A DNA stretch of 11,693 bases. It comes from Halovenus sp. (GTDB lineage Archaea; Halobacteriota; Halobacteria; Halobacteriales; Haloarculaceae). The notes under the pieces are model-generated. The model had not been told where the DNA came from. It did no database searches and was given only the letters and a program-made list of their open reading frames with translations. Each line of letters opens with the position of its first letter. The first letter of the stretch is position 1. The stretch covers positions 1 through 11,693 of the forward strand of contig JAQCNR010000003.1 in the NCBI GenBank assembly GCA_028274925.1, written 5' to 3'. A program made the position numbers and the translations under genes. Of this stretch, positions 6,193 through 11,693 are shown piece after piece.

Positions 6193-6650
6193 GCGAAAGC
6201 CGCCACCCACTATTCATGCCGCTGATCCTCATCGGTGGCATCATCTTCGGGTTTGGTCTCGGGTTCAGCCAGATGGCGCGGCCGGAGGTTGTGCTGAACT
6301 TCCTCCAGTTCGATGACTTCGGGCTGGTGTTCGTCATGTTCGGTGCGGCAATCGTCACGGGAATCGCCTTCGCGGTGATGCCCCGGCTTCGCTCGGCCGC
6401 GCCGCTGACCGGCGACCGGTACGAACGCCGGCTGAAGCCGTTCGACCGGAACGTGCTCGTCGGCGGCGCAATCTTCGGCGTCGGCTGGGGGCTATCGGGC
6501 ATCTGTCCCGGGGCAGCCTATGCCAGTCTCGGCGTCGGGAACGTCACCATCCTCTGGGCGCTGGCCGGAATGTTCGTCGGTGCGTACATCCAGGGATACT
6601 GGCGGAGTTACGCGGCCAACTCCAGCCCGACCGCAACGCGCGCAGATTGA
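6189..6650 (+). CDS. YeeE/YedE (DUF6691-like) membrane protein, second half of split pair
   Basis: A 153-residue membrane protein with about four hydrophobic segments (11-27, 43-63, 88-105, 117-136). It carries the second-half signature GVGWGLSGICPGAAYASLG at 97-115 with Cys106, and GFSQMARPEVVLNFLQFDD at 25-43, both typical of the DUF6691/YeeE C-terminal half. With the preceding gene it would complete one two-fold transport unit. I start at GTG 6189 because the N-terminus SESRHPLFMPLILIGG resembles the family start and the same frame has a stop not far upstream; ATG 6216 would leave too short a cytoplasmic N-terminus. The gene follows a repeat insert rather than a normal overlap. The PiT-like permease gene begins 25 bases after its stop. 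Confidence 0.87.
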   Translation: MSESRHPLFMPLILIGGIIFGFGLGFSQMARPEVVLNFLQFDDFGLVFVMFGAAIVTGIAFAVMPRLRSAAPLTGDRYERRLKPFDRNVLVGGAIFGVGWGLSGICPGAAYASLGVGNVTILWALAGMFVGAYIQGYWRSYAANSSPTATRAD

Positions 6651-6675
6651 GCCGCGATTTCATCGTACGCCACTA

Positions 6676-7857
6676 ATGCAGCCCTCACTACTCGCACTGT
6701 TCGTGATCGCTAGCCTCGCCAGTCTGTTCATGGCATGGGTCATCGGCGCCGGCTCCAGCGGTGCAACCCCCTTCGCACCAGCAGTCGGTGCTAACGCCAT
6801 CTCGACGATGCGAGCGGCCCTCATCGTCGGCCTCTTCGGATTCACCGGCGCGGCCGTCCAGGGTGCAAACGTCTCTGAGGCCGTCGGTCGCGGTCTGATC
6901 GGCGGCGTGAGCCTTCCAGCCACAGGAGTCATCACCGTCCTACTAATTGGTGCCGGGCTGATGGCTATTGGAATCAAGACCGGCTACCCAATCGCCACGG
7001 CATTTACAGTTACTGGCTCGGTCATCGGTGTCGGCGTCGCTCTCGGTGGGACTCCAGTCTGGCCGAAATATCTCCAGATCGGCACTGTCTGGGTCCTGAC
7101 TCCGATTATTGGGGGCGGCCTCGCCTACGGCATCGCGAGTGTTCTTCCACGAGACGACGCTCCAGAACGGTATACCGTTGCACTCCTCGCAGGACTCGTC
7201 GGGGCGGTGTTGGCTAACGTCAACTTTGCCTATCTGGGTCCCGGTGATTCGATGGGCTCACTTATTGGCCTCGCTGGACGGCTATTCGGGGCCGGCGGAC
7301 TCGCGGTGCCGGTTATGATTTCCCTGCTCGTTGCAGCGACGATTACTGTCATCGTGTCCTGGGATATCTCACAGAATATGAGTGGCGGTCTGCGACGGGT
7401 CCTCCTCGCGCTGGGGTCGCTCGTTGCCTTCTCTGCAGGCGGGAGTCAGGTTGGCCTTGCAGTCGGGCCGCTGCTTCCACTCCTCGGTGACTTGGGGATG
7501 GTCCCTGTGTCAGCAATCCTTGTCGGCGGCGGTGTGGGGATGCTCGTGGGGTCGTGGACCGGCGCGCCCCGGATGATCAAATCGCTCTCACAGGACTACT
7601 CGTCGCTCGGCCCTCGTCGCTCTATTTCGGCCCTCGTTCCGTCGTTTCTTATCGCTCAACTTGCCGTCCTCCTGGGCGTGCCAGTCTCGTTCAACGAAAT
7701 TGTCGTCAGCGCCATCATCGGAAGTGGGGCGGCCGTCGGCGGCGGTGAGGCAATTGACTCACAGAAGATTCTCAGGACAGTCGGCGCGTGGGTTGGCTCG
7801 CTCGTCCTGGCGCTGGTCCTTGGCTACGGCTTGACTGTGCTGCTACCGTTTGTCTGA
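6676..7857 (+). CDS. PiT-superfamily inorganic anion permease, likely sulfur anion rather than phosphate
   Basis: A 393-residue protein with about ten hydrophobic segments and the PiT two-fold internal repeat. GYPIATAFTVTGSVIGVG (103-120) and GVPVSFNEIVVSAIIGSG (334-351) match the paired 'G.P.S.t.a..gaiiG' blocks. The paired G-A-N-D-x-A-N phosphate signatures are replaced by IGAGSSGATPFAPAVGAN (23-40) and FSAGGSQVGLAVGPL (252-266). PiT members move phosphate with cations, but Bacillus CysP shows the superfamily also carries sulfate. Operon position after the split YeeE suggests sulfate, sulfite or thiosulfate; this is inference. The frame is open upstream of 6676 but overlaps the YeeE gene; ATG 6676 gives the natural hydrophobic N-terminus. 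The stop is one base from the stop of the convergent UspA gene. Confidence 0.82.
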   Translation: MQPSLLALFVIASLASLFMAWVIGAGSSGATPFAPAVGANAISTMRAALIVGLFGFTGAAVQGANVSEAVGRGLIGGVSLPATGVITVLLIGAGLMAIGIKTGYPIATAFTVTGSVIGVGVALGGTPVWPKYLQIGTVWVLTPIIGGGLAYGIASVLPRDDAPERYTVALLAGLVGAVLANVNFAYLGPGDSMGSLIGLAGRLFGAGGLAVPVMISLLVAATITVIVSWDISQNMSGGLRRVLLALGSLVAFSAGGSQVGLAVGPLLPLLGDLGMVPVSAILVGGGVGMLVGSWTGAPRMIKSLSQDYSSLGPRRSISALVPSFLIAQLAVLLGVPVSFNEIVVSAIIGSGAAVGGGEAIDSQKILRTVGAWVGSLVLALVLGYGLTVLLPFV

Positions 7858-7858
7858 T

Positions 7859-8698
7859 TCAGGCAGTCCGCGGCGGCGGGACAAGGAAGACGTTCCCCGC
7901 TGCCCGCGCGACGATATCCTCTGAAACGCTGCCCAACAGAAGCCGTCGGATGCGGCTTTGTCCCCGTGACCCGACGAGGATCATCGACGGTGTAACCGCC
8001 TCCTCGATGGCAAGGATTTCGTCGGCGGGATCACCTGTCTGAACCTCAATCTGTGTCTCAATCCCCCAGTCTTCGAGTGTCTTCGCTCGCTCAGTTAATC
8101 GCTCGTCCGGGTCGATAGCTGCCGCTGTGTCCTTCGGTGACCGAACGTGGACGAGTGTCGCCTTCTCGGTTGCGTGTCGGAGATACGAGAATGCGTCGAA
8201 CGCACGGGCGGCGTTCTCTGAAAAGTCGGTCGCGAAGAGGACGTGCTGGAAGAGGTGTTCGTTGAGGACCGCTGGATTGTCGGTGCCACGCTCGACACGA
8301 TTGACCAGCAGCGGGACGACAGTTGTCCGTGCGAGGTTGCGAGCAGTCGATCCGATGATCCGGTTCTCCAGCGGACTCTTGCCCCGCGAACCGACAACTG
8401 TGATGTCGGCTCGGATGGTCTCGGCGATGCCGTTGATTCGGCGATGTGGTGTCCCACGAACGACGTGGGTTTCCACGTCGAAGCCAGCGCCTTCGATTAC
8501 ATCCCGGTAACGGTCCAACCCCTGGCGGCGTCGCTCGTCGAAGTTTACCCCCGGCATTCCCGAGTGGACGTTCGATGGGACGACCGTCACGAGGTGGATC
8601 GTCTCGACGCCAATCCGCCCCAAACATTCGAGGCAGGTTTCGTTCTCGATTGCAGCCTCACTGGCAGAGGAGAGATCGGTTGCACATAGTGCCCTCAT
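7859..8698 (-). CDS. Tandem universal stress protein (two UspA domains)
   Basis: A 279-residue cytoplasmic protein with two UspA repeats, about residues 1-135 and 150-275. Each keeps the full ATP-binding motif G-2x-G-9x-G-S: GSRG at 103-106 with GS 116-117, and GSRG at 243-246 with GS 256-257. The domains start with MRALCATDLS and HVLFATDFS, the expected first strand plus Asp. ATP-binding Usp proteins act in stress and energy sensing and often pair with transporters in archaea. It is transcribed convergently to the PiT-like permease with a 1-base gap, so the two transcripts must overlap or stop inside each other. An upstream regulatory region of 299 bases is shared with the divergent small membrane protein gene. 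Cys5, Cys22 and Cys25 in the first domain are unusual for Usp but unproven as functional. Confidence 0.92.
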   Translation of the reverse strand: MRALCATDLSSASEAAIENETCLECLGRIGVETIHLVTVVPSNVHSGMPGVNFDERRRQGLDRYRDVIEGAGFDVETHVVRGTPHRRINGIAETIRADITVVGSRGKSPLENRIIGSTARNLARTTVVPLLVNRVERGTDNPAVLNEHLFQHVLFATDFSENAARAFDAFSYLRHATEKATLVHVRSPKDTAAAIDPDERLTERAKTLEDWGIETQIEVQTGDPADEILAIEEAVTPSMILVGSRGQSRIRRLLLGSVSEDIVARAAGNVFLVPPPRTA

Positions 8699-8997
8699 GC
8701 GTGGTACTTCACAACGATCCCCAAATACTGTTTGGTCAGTTAGCTAACATATTTGGTACAGCGTAGTGGGACGAGCCGTCGTCGCGCGGTCATCGGGTTG
8801 TGCCGGTTTCAGTCCCAGTCAGCACACCATCTGACTCCATCGCTTATGCATAAGTTATCGGTACCCTCAGGGAGGTTACTGGGATATAGTATTGTACAGT
8901 CATCCCAAAACCGTTTTGTAGAAGGGTGAGTTAATCTATATTGAGTAGAAATGTACCAACTGCAAATTACTGTTCTCGTGGGCCAACGGGTGAATAG
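8699..8997. promoter_or_regulatory. Divergent intergenic region rich in palindromes (uspA-like / small membrane protein)
   Basis: This 299-base gap contains no convincing ORF. It holds CCAAATA (8721-8727) with TATTTGG (8750-8756), the exact palindrome GTTAGCTAAC (8739-8748), the exact 12-base palindrome CTTATGCATAAG (8843-8854), the interrupted palindrome CCCTCAGGG (8864-8872), the TATTGTA motif (8890-8896) and CAAAACCGTTTTG (8906-8918, single central base). The first two lie 20-60 bases before the UspA ATG and probably overlap its promoter; the rest precede the + strand pair at 8998. The density of dyads suggests more than one DNA-binding protein acts here. Confidence 0.55.
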
Positions 8998-9162
8998 ATG
9001 CCTGGACTAGAGGTGCCGTCGTGGGATCCAGAGACTGCCATGCTCATCGGAGTAATTCTGCTGGAAGCAGTCGTCCTGTACGTGGGCTACGGTGGGCTCG
9101 AACGACTGCTCGGTCCCCGTGTTATGAAGCTCCTCGTTGGAGGTGAGGAACATGGTCAATGA
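8998..9162 (+). CDS. Small single-pass membrane protein (54 aa) upstream of TauE/SafE
   Basis: The frame runs from ATG 8998 for 54 codons to a TGA at 9160-9162, overlapping the TauE/SafE ATG (9152) by 11 bases in another frame. Residues 14-32 are a hydrophobic segment (AMLIGVILLEAVVLYVGYG), preceded by an acidic N-terminus and followed by ERLLGPRVMKLLVGGEE. This pattern resembles a small haloarchaeal family I recall as DUF7512, found next to TauE/SafE genes, but I cannot verify the number. A role as an accessory subunit or translational-coupling leader of the exporter is plausible. The downstream Shine-Dalgarno for TauE, GGAGGTGA, lies within its 3' end. Confidence 0.7.
   Translation: MPGLEVPSWDPETAMLIGVILLEAVVLYVGYGGLERLLGPRVMKLLVGGEEHGQ
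9139..9146 (+). promoter_or_regulatory. Strong Shine-Dalgarno for the TauE/SafE gene
   Basis: GGAGGTGA is followed after five bases by ATG 9152. This is a near-perfect anti-16S match, unlike most starts in this window, and it decides ATG 9152 over the in-frame TTG at 9137. It lies inside the 54-codon upstream gene, as expected for an internal operon start. Confidence 0.75.
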
Positions 9163-10210
9163 TGTACTGGGTGGGCTCGGATTGCTTGGATCGAGCCCTG
9201 AGATGCTAGTCCTGTTCATCGGCTTCGGCGTCGTTGTCGGGGTCCTGTTCGGATTCTTCGGGATGGGTGGGTCTTTTCTCGTGACTCCCGCCCTGCTGAT
9301 GCTGGACTATCCGGCACCGGTCGCAGTCGGGAGTGGAATGGCTTTTGTCTTCGGAACAGCCGTCATCGCGACGCTCAAACACCACGACCTCGGGCAGGTT
9401 GACTACAAACTTGGTGTGATCATGATTACCGGGACGACCATTGGTATCGAGGCCGGACGCGCGAGCGTCTACTACCTCGAATCGCTCGGTCTCGCCGGCG
9501 GGATTATCAGCGTTGCATACGTCGTGTTGCTCGGCGGCGTCGGAGCGATGGTTACCCGCGACGCGATGAACGACGATGGTGACAGCGGGGTCAACCACGA
9601 GGCTTCAGACGAGGACCTCAGCGAATACGAGATTCCCGAAATCGCGAAGACAATTCAACAGACGGTCCGGATTCCGCCGATGGTGACGCTTCGCGGTGAC
9701 GTTCGTGTCTCCGTGTGGGTTATCACTACCGTCGCGTTCACGACAGGTCTCCTGTCAGGCTTTCTCGGTGTCGGTGGTGGGTTCATCCGGATGCCCGCGA
9801 TGATTTACGCCATCGGCGTTCCGGTTCCAGTGGCCGTCGGGACAGATCTTTTCGAGATTGTGTTCTCTGGCGGCCTCGGAAGTTACCTCTACGGCCAGGG
9901 CGGTGGCGTCAATCTCAGTATCGTCGTGCCGCTTTTGTTCGGCAGCGCGCTCGGTGCCCGGATCGGCTCTGCCGCAACGGCTGTCGTCGACGCTGACGGG
10001 ATTAAAATCTACTTTGGTGGAATGTTACTCGCTGGTGCCATCGCCGTCGGCATCGGCGGAATTGGTTCCTATCTCGGTAGCCCAGCGCTTGAACTGGTCG
10101 GCTTGGTGATGGTTATCGGCGCGGCAGTCGTCGTCGCCCTCGCGATTCTCTATACATCAGTCGTCTCGCTACGAACGACACGTGATGGGTCCGCCACGGT
10201 GGCGGACTGA
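9152..10210 (+). CDS. TauE/SafE-family sulfite/organosulfonate exporter
   Basis: A 352-residue membrane protein with about eight hydrophobic segments and the duplicated TauE/SafE glycine motif: GFFGMGGSFLVTPALLML at 34-51 and GFLGVGGGFIRMPAMIYA at 203-220. The two halves are joined by a long, acidic, hydrophilic loop (about 138-185), longer than in compact 250-residue relatives and fitting a high-salt cytoplasm. Family members export sulfite, sulfoacetate and related anions, or take part in taurine/sulfonate pathways. In this window it would remove sulfite made by the persulfide dioxygenase; that is inference. It is co-transcribed with the small membrane protein upstream. The last codons overlap a strong palindrome (10189-10207). 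Confidence 0.9.
   Translation: MVNDVLGGLGLLGSSPEMLVLFIGFGVVVGVLFGFFGMGGSFLVTPALLMLDYPAPVAVGSGMAFVFGTAVIATLKHHDLGQVDYKLGVIMITGTTIGIEAGRASVYYLESLGLAGGIISVAYVVLLGGVGAMVTRDAMNDDGDSGVNHEASDEDLSEYEIPEIAKTIQQTVRIPPMVTLRGDVRVSVWVITTVAFTTGLLSGFLGVGGGFIRMPAMIYAIGVPVPVAVGTDLFEIVFSGGLGSYLYGQGGGVNLSIVVPLLFGSALGARIGSAATAVVDADGIKIYFGGMLLAGAIAVGIGGIGSYLGSPALELVGLVMVIGAAVVVALAILYTSVVSLRTTRDGSATVAD
10189..10207. terminator. Perfect palindrome at the 3' end of the TauE/SafE gene
   Basis: GTCCGCCAC, one central G, and GTGGCGGAC form a perfect 9-base-arm palindrome ending right before the stop codon. As RNA this would be a GC-rich stem with a minimal 3-base loop. No T run follows, so a termination role is only possible; a regulatory or chance origin is not excluded. 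Confidence 0.35.
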
Positions 10211-10424
10211 ACACGTTCGAGCGTTCTCTGTAGTTGTCGGAGTAACTGGAGACCGTCGTTGGCTGAGGACTCACGCTAAGATAGCCAAGGCCAATTGAGC
10301 GAAAGACTCACACAACCAGCAACGCGAACAGCAAAACGACACAGAGAGGACCACAGTCAGCTGTTAGCTCGCTTCGGCGCAGCAAAAGAAGTGGTCTGTT
10401 TAAACGCGATTTCGACTCTAACCG

Positions 10425-10449
10425 GCGTCCACCGCGTTAGGATGGACGC
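10425..10449 (-). terminator. Inverted repeat across the stop codon of the DUF2892 gene
   Basis: GCGTCCA (10425-10431) and TGGACGC (10443-10449) can pair around an 11-base loop that contains the minus-strand stop codon at 10437-10439. It could slow or end the minus-strand transcript; no T run is present. The 226-base stretch 10211-10436 otherwise holds nothing I can name. Confidence 0.25.
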
Positions 10450-10667
10450 GAGTCGCGTGGGCAGGAGTCAACGCCGAGCAGGGAATAGATGGGACAGGTT
10501 CCCATCGTTGCCGTGGCGAGCATAATGATTGCAACGACGCCGAACACGGGTGAGAGGGCTGTCGGAAGCGGGAGTGCAGTAAGCAGAATCCCAATCGAGA
10601 CAAGCCCGGCTATCGCGCCTGCTGTTGTTCTAAGCGTCTTATCTGTCGAACCGACATTTTGGTTCAT
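10437..10667 (-). CDS. DUF2892 (YgaP-like) small membrane protein
   Basis: A 76-residue protein with two hydrophobic segments (about 14-34 and 38-56) and the DUF2892 C-terminal signature GTCPIYSLLGVDSC, with Cys58 and Cys69. The N-terminus MNQNVGSTDKTLRTTAGAIAG also matches the family (Asn-Val-Gly and D-x-x-x-R before the first helix). In bacteria this domain forms the membrane anchor of the YgaP rhodanese, and free-standing versions are common in sulfur and stress loci. Here it stands alone, with a promoter carrying the TATTGTA motif on the same strand. It may anchor or serve a rhodanese in trans; that is inference. Confidence 0.85.
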   Translation of the reverse strand: MNQNVGSTDKTLRTTAGAIAGLVSIGILLTALPLPTALSPVFGVVAIIMLATATMGTCPIYSLLGVDSCPRDSRPS

Positions 10668-10689
10668 ACTACTATCTTTGTTCTCCAGT

Positions 10690-10723
10690 GGTATAAACCT
10701 AGTGTTGGAACTACGTTACAATA
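10690..10723 (-). promoter_or_regulatory. DUF2892 promoter with TATTGTA motif (minus strand)
   Basis: On the minus strand GATAGTATTGTAACGTAG (core at 10717-10723) is followed by the TATA-like GGTTTATACC (about 10690-10699), 23-32 bases before the ATG at 10667. This fits a leaderless or near-leaderless start. Confidence 0.5.
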
Positions 10724-10803
10724 CTATCGGAGACAGAATCAGTTAAAAACTCTCAGAAGGCCTCAGATAGACTATTTGTAGCAGAATATAGGACAGCAGT
10801 CAC

Positions 10804-10813
10804 AATATTAAAT
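10804..10813 (+). promoter_or_regulatory. TATA-like box for the 100-residue hypothetical gene
   Basis: AATATTAAAT sits 25-34 bases before the GTG at 10838, the distance expected for a leaderless archaeal mRNA. The surrounding CACAATATTAAATACG closely resembles the promoter at 1052-1066 before the DUF1641 gene. Confidence 0.5.
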
Positions 10814-10837
10814 ACGCCACGGCACCTACGCAAAACT

Positions 10838-11140
10838 GTGATAGATACAGAACAGAACCGGAAATTTGTTGCAGCAGCAGTACTCCTGCAGGGAGCGGTA
10901 ACGGCAATTTTCCCACAGTTGAGTGTGCGGCTACTCAAAAGGATGCTCAGCAAAAACTTCGACAACACAGACCACCTGCAAGCAAAGCCATCGTATCTCC
11001 GACAGTTGCGCGCGCTCGGTGTTGGAACTGTCGCGGCAGCCGGTACCGACCTGCTGCTGCAAAGCGCCGCAGAGAGCGAAGACGAAGAGACTCAGTCTGT
11101 CGATACCGAACCCGCTGAGGCTGCTGGAACTAACGAATAA
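10838..11140 (+). CDS. Conserved haloarchaeal hypothetical membrane protein (100 aa)
   Basis: A GTG-started 100-residue protein. A hydrophobic segment at about 9-26 (KFVAAAVLLQGAVTAIFP) is followed by a basic loop (RLLKRMLSKNFDNTDHL), the stretch KPSYLRQLRALGVG, a second hydrophobic segment at about 58-75, and an acidic tail from residue 79. I believe similar small two-helix proteins exist in other haloarchaea, but I recognise no named family. The start codon is supported by the TATA-like box 25-34 bases upstream. No cysteines or catalytic motifs are visible. It could be a membrane-associated accessory protein; its function is unknown. Confidence 0.65.
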   Translation: MIDTEQNRKFVAAAVLLQGAVTAIFPQLSVRLLKRMLSKNFDNTDHLQAKPSYLRQLRALGVGTVAAAGTDLLLQSAAESEDEETQSVDTEPAEAAGTNE

Positions 11141-11142
11141 CA

Positions 11143-11156
11143 CGGTTCTCGAACCG
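11143..11156. terminator. Short inverted repeat after the 100-residue hypothetical gene
   Basis: CGGTTC and GAACCG are separated by only two bases and begin two bases after the stop codon. Position suggests a 3'-end hairpin; there is no T run, so termination is unproven. Confidence 0.25.
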
Positions 11157-11293
11157 CAGCCAAAATACGGAGAATTCTGCTTGTCGTGCCTACGAAACGC
11201 TCGTGACGTGTGCTGGGGTTACTGACTGCTCGATTGCGCTGTCTCGAGTTCAGAGAGTGGCTGGGGTGTGCCGTTCGACCACGCGTGTGTAAA

Positions 11294-11320
11294 ATTGTGC
11301 AATCTGTACAAAAGCCTTTT
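11294..11320 (+). promoter_or_regulatory. Promoter and operator-like dyad before the HTH regulator gene
   Basis: ATTGTGCAAT (arms ATTG/CAAT, 11294-11303) and the neighbouring CTGTACAAAA are followed by the TATA-like CCTTTTATC (about 11315-11320), 33-40 bases before the ATG at 11353. Read backwards, TTTTGTACAG resembles the TATTGTACAG at 8890. This would suit autoregulation by the encoded protein. Confidence 0.45.
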
Positions 11321-11352
11321 ATCACCAGCATACCTACTTGTTCACAAGACAG

Positions 11353-11693
11353 ATGCCAGATTCGATGTCCGAACAGCTACGACAGGATATGGAGTGCGAG
11401 GGCCTACTTGAGTGTTTCCACGGACTCAAACAGCTTGATAAAGAAATTTTCCAGGAAGTCGTTGGGTCCGGAGAGTCGCTCACTATCGACGAAATCGCGG
11501 AGAAGGTAGACCGCGAGCGCTCGACTGCCTACCGCGCCGTCCAGCGGCTTCTGAAGGCTGGGTTCATCCAGAAAGAACAGGTGAATTACGACCAAGGAGG
11601 CTACTACCACGTGTACAGAGCGGCCGACCCATCGAGCATCGCTGACGACATGCAACGGATGCTCAACGACTGGTACGCGAAAATGGGCCAACT
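11353..11693 (+). CDS. TrmB-like winged-HTH transcriptional regulator with N-terminal Cys pair, 3' truncated
   Basis: The frame is open from ATG 11353 to the window end (113 residues), so the C-terminus is missing. Residues about 16-90 form a winged helix-turn-helix: LDKEIFQEVVGS, SLTIDEIAEKVDRERSTAYR (helix-turn-helix with recognition helix around 54-66), VQRLLKAGFIQKEQ, and a wing with GGYYHVYRAAD. The remainder, IADDMQRMLNDWYAKMGQ, looks like a dimerisation helix. Haloarchaea have many short TrmB-type proteins of this design. Cys15 and Cys21 (ECEGLLEC) lie in the first helix and could respond to persulfide or redox state; that is inference. The upstream dyad and TATA-like box support ATG 11353. 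Its likely targets include its own promoter and the TATTGTA-bearing promoters in this window. Confidence 0.82.
   Translation, partial: MPDSMSEQLRQDMECEGLLECFHGLKQLDKEIFQEVVGSGESLTIDEIAEKVDRERSTAYRAVQRLLKAGFIQKEQVNYDQGGYYHVYRAADPSSIADDMQRMLNDWYAKMGQ

Noticed and set aside
5795..6502. Long antisense frame across the two YeeE genes
   Set aside because: Composition is Pro/Ser/Arg-rich as expected for the reverse strand of GC-rich genes; the + strand genes carry clear family motifs.
10195..10265. Minus-strand stretch after the TauE stop that reads like coding (Leu/Gln/Arg-rich, about 23 codons)
   Set aside because: It overlaps the TauE end, has no start codon or family match, and is bounded by a stop after a few codons; a chance frame or unrecognisable relic.
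10211..10436. Possible gene on the + strand around 10295-10525
   Set aside because: The frame has irregular codon use, no motif, and overlaps the well-supported DUF2892 gene on the opposite strand.

Overview
The window is haloarchaeal chromosomal DNA (class Halobacteria; the gene set and moderately high GC would fit Haloarcula or a relative, but the genus is inferred). The evidence is the very acidic proteins, GC-rich genes with AT-rich intergenic stretches carrying archaeal TATA-like boxes 25-40 bases before start codons, little use of Shine-Dalgarno sequences, and haloarchaeal families such as a TrmB/HTH regulator and tandem UspA proteins.

Layout. Bases 1-984 are the 3' part of an M20 metallopeptidase/deacylase that looks unrelated to what follows. 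From 1098 nearly every gene belongs to sulfur-relay chemistry: a DUF1641 protein, a CGSC thioredoxin, and a class V PLP enzyme that lacks the cysteine-desulfurase persulfide loop (1098-3055, + strand). A TusA-DsrE pair (3228-4048, - strand) is divergent from a four-gene operon (4299-7857, + strand): a rhodanese::ETHE1-like persulfide dioxygenase fusion, a split YeeE/YedE sulfur transporter encoded by two genes, and a PiT-superfamily anion permease lacking the usual PiT signature. A tandem-UspA gene (7859-8698, - strand) converges on the permease with a 1-base gap. After a 299-base divergent regulatory region come a 54-residue single-pass membrane protein and an overlapping TauE/SafE exporter (8998-10210, + strand), a YgaP-like DUF2892 membrane protein (10437-10667, - strand), a 100-residue haloarchaeal hypothetical (10838-11140, + strand), and the start of a TrmB-like HTH regulator with a Cys pair in its N-terminal helix (from 11353, cut by the window end).

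How it may work together (inference). The two-part YeeE channel and the PiT-like permease could import thiosulfate or another sulfur anion. TusA, DsrE, rhodanese and thioredoxin could pass sulfane sulfur as protein persulfides. The ETHE1-like domain would oxidise persulfide to sulfite, and TauE/SafE would export it. The PLP enzyme could release sulfane sulfur from cyst(e)ine without a catalytic Cys. The Cys-bearing regulator is a candidate sensor. A recurrent intergenic motif, TATTGTA, found five times next to these promoters, suggests shared control.

The most unusual local structure is a ~130-base GAGCGA-rich insert between the two YeeE genes. It keeps a 45-codon open frame that overlaps the upstream stop (ATGA) and the downstream start (GTGA). 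I see no tRNA, rRNA, CRISPR array, transposase or intact insertion sequence.
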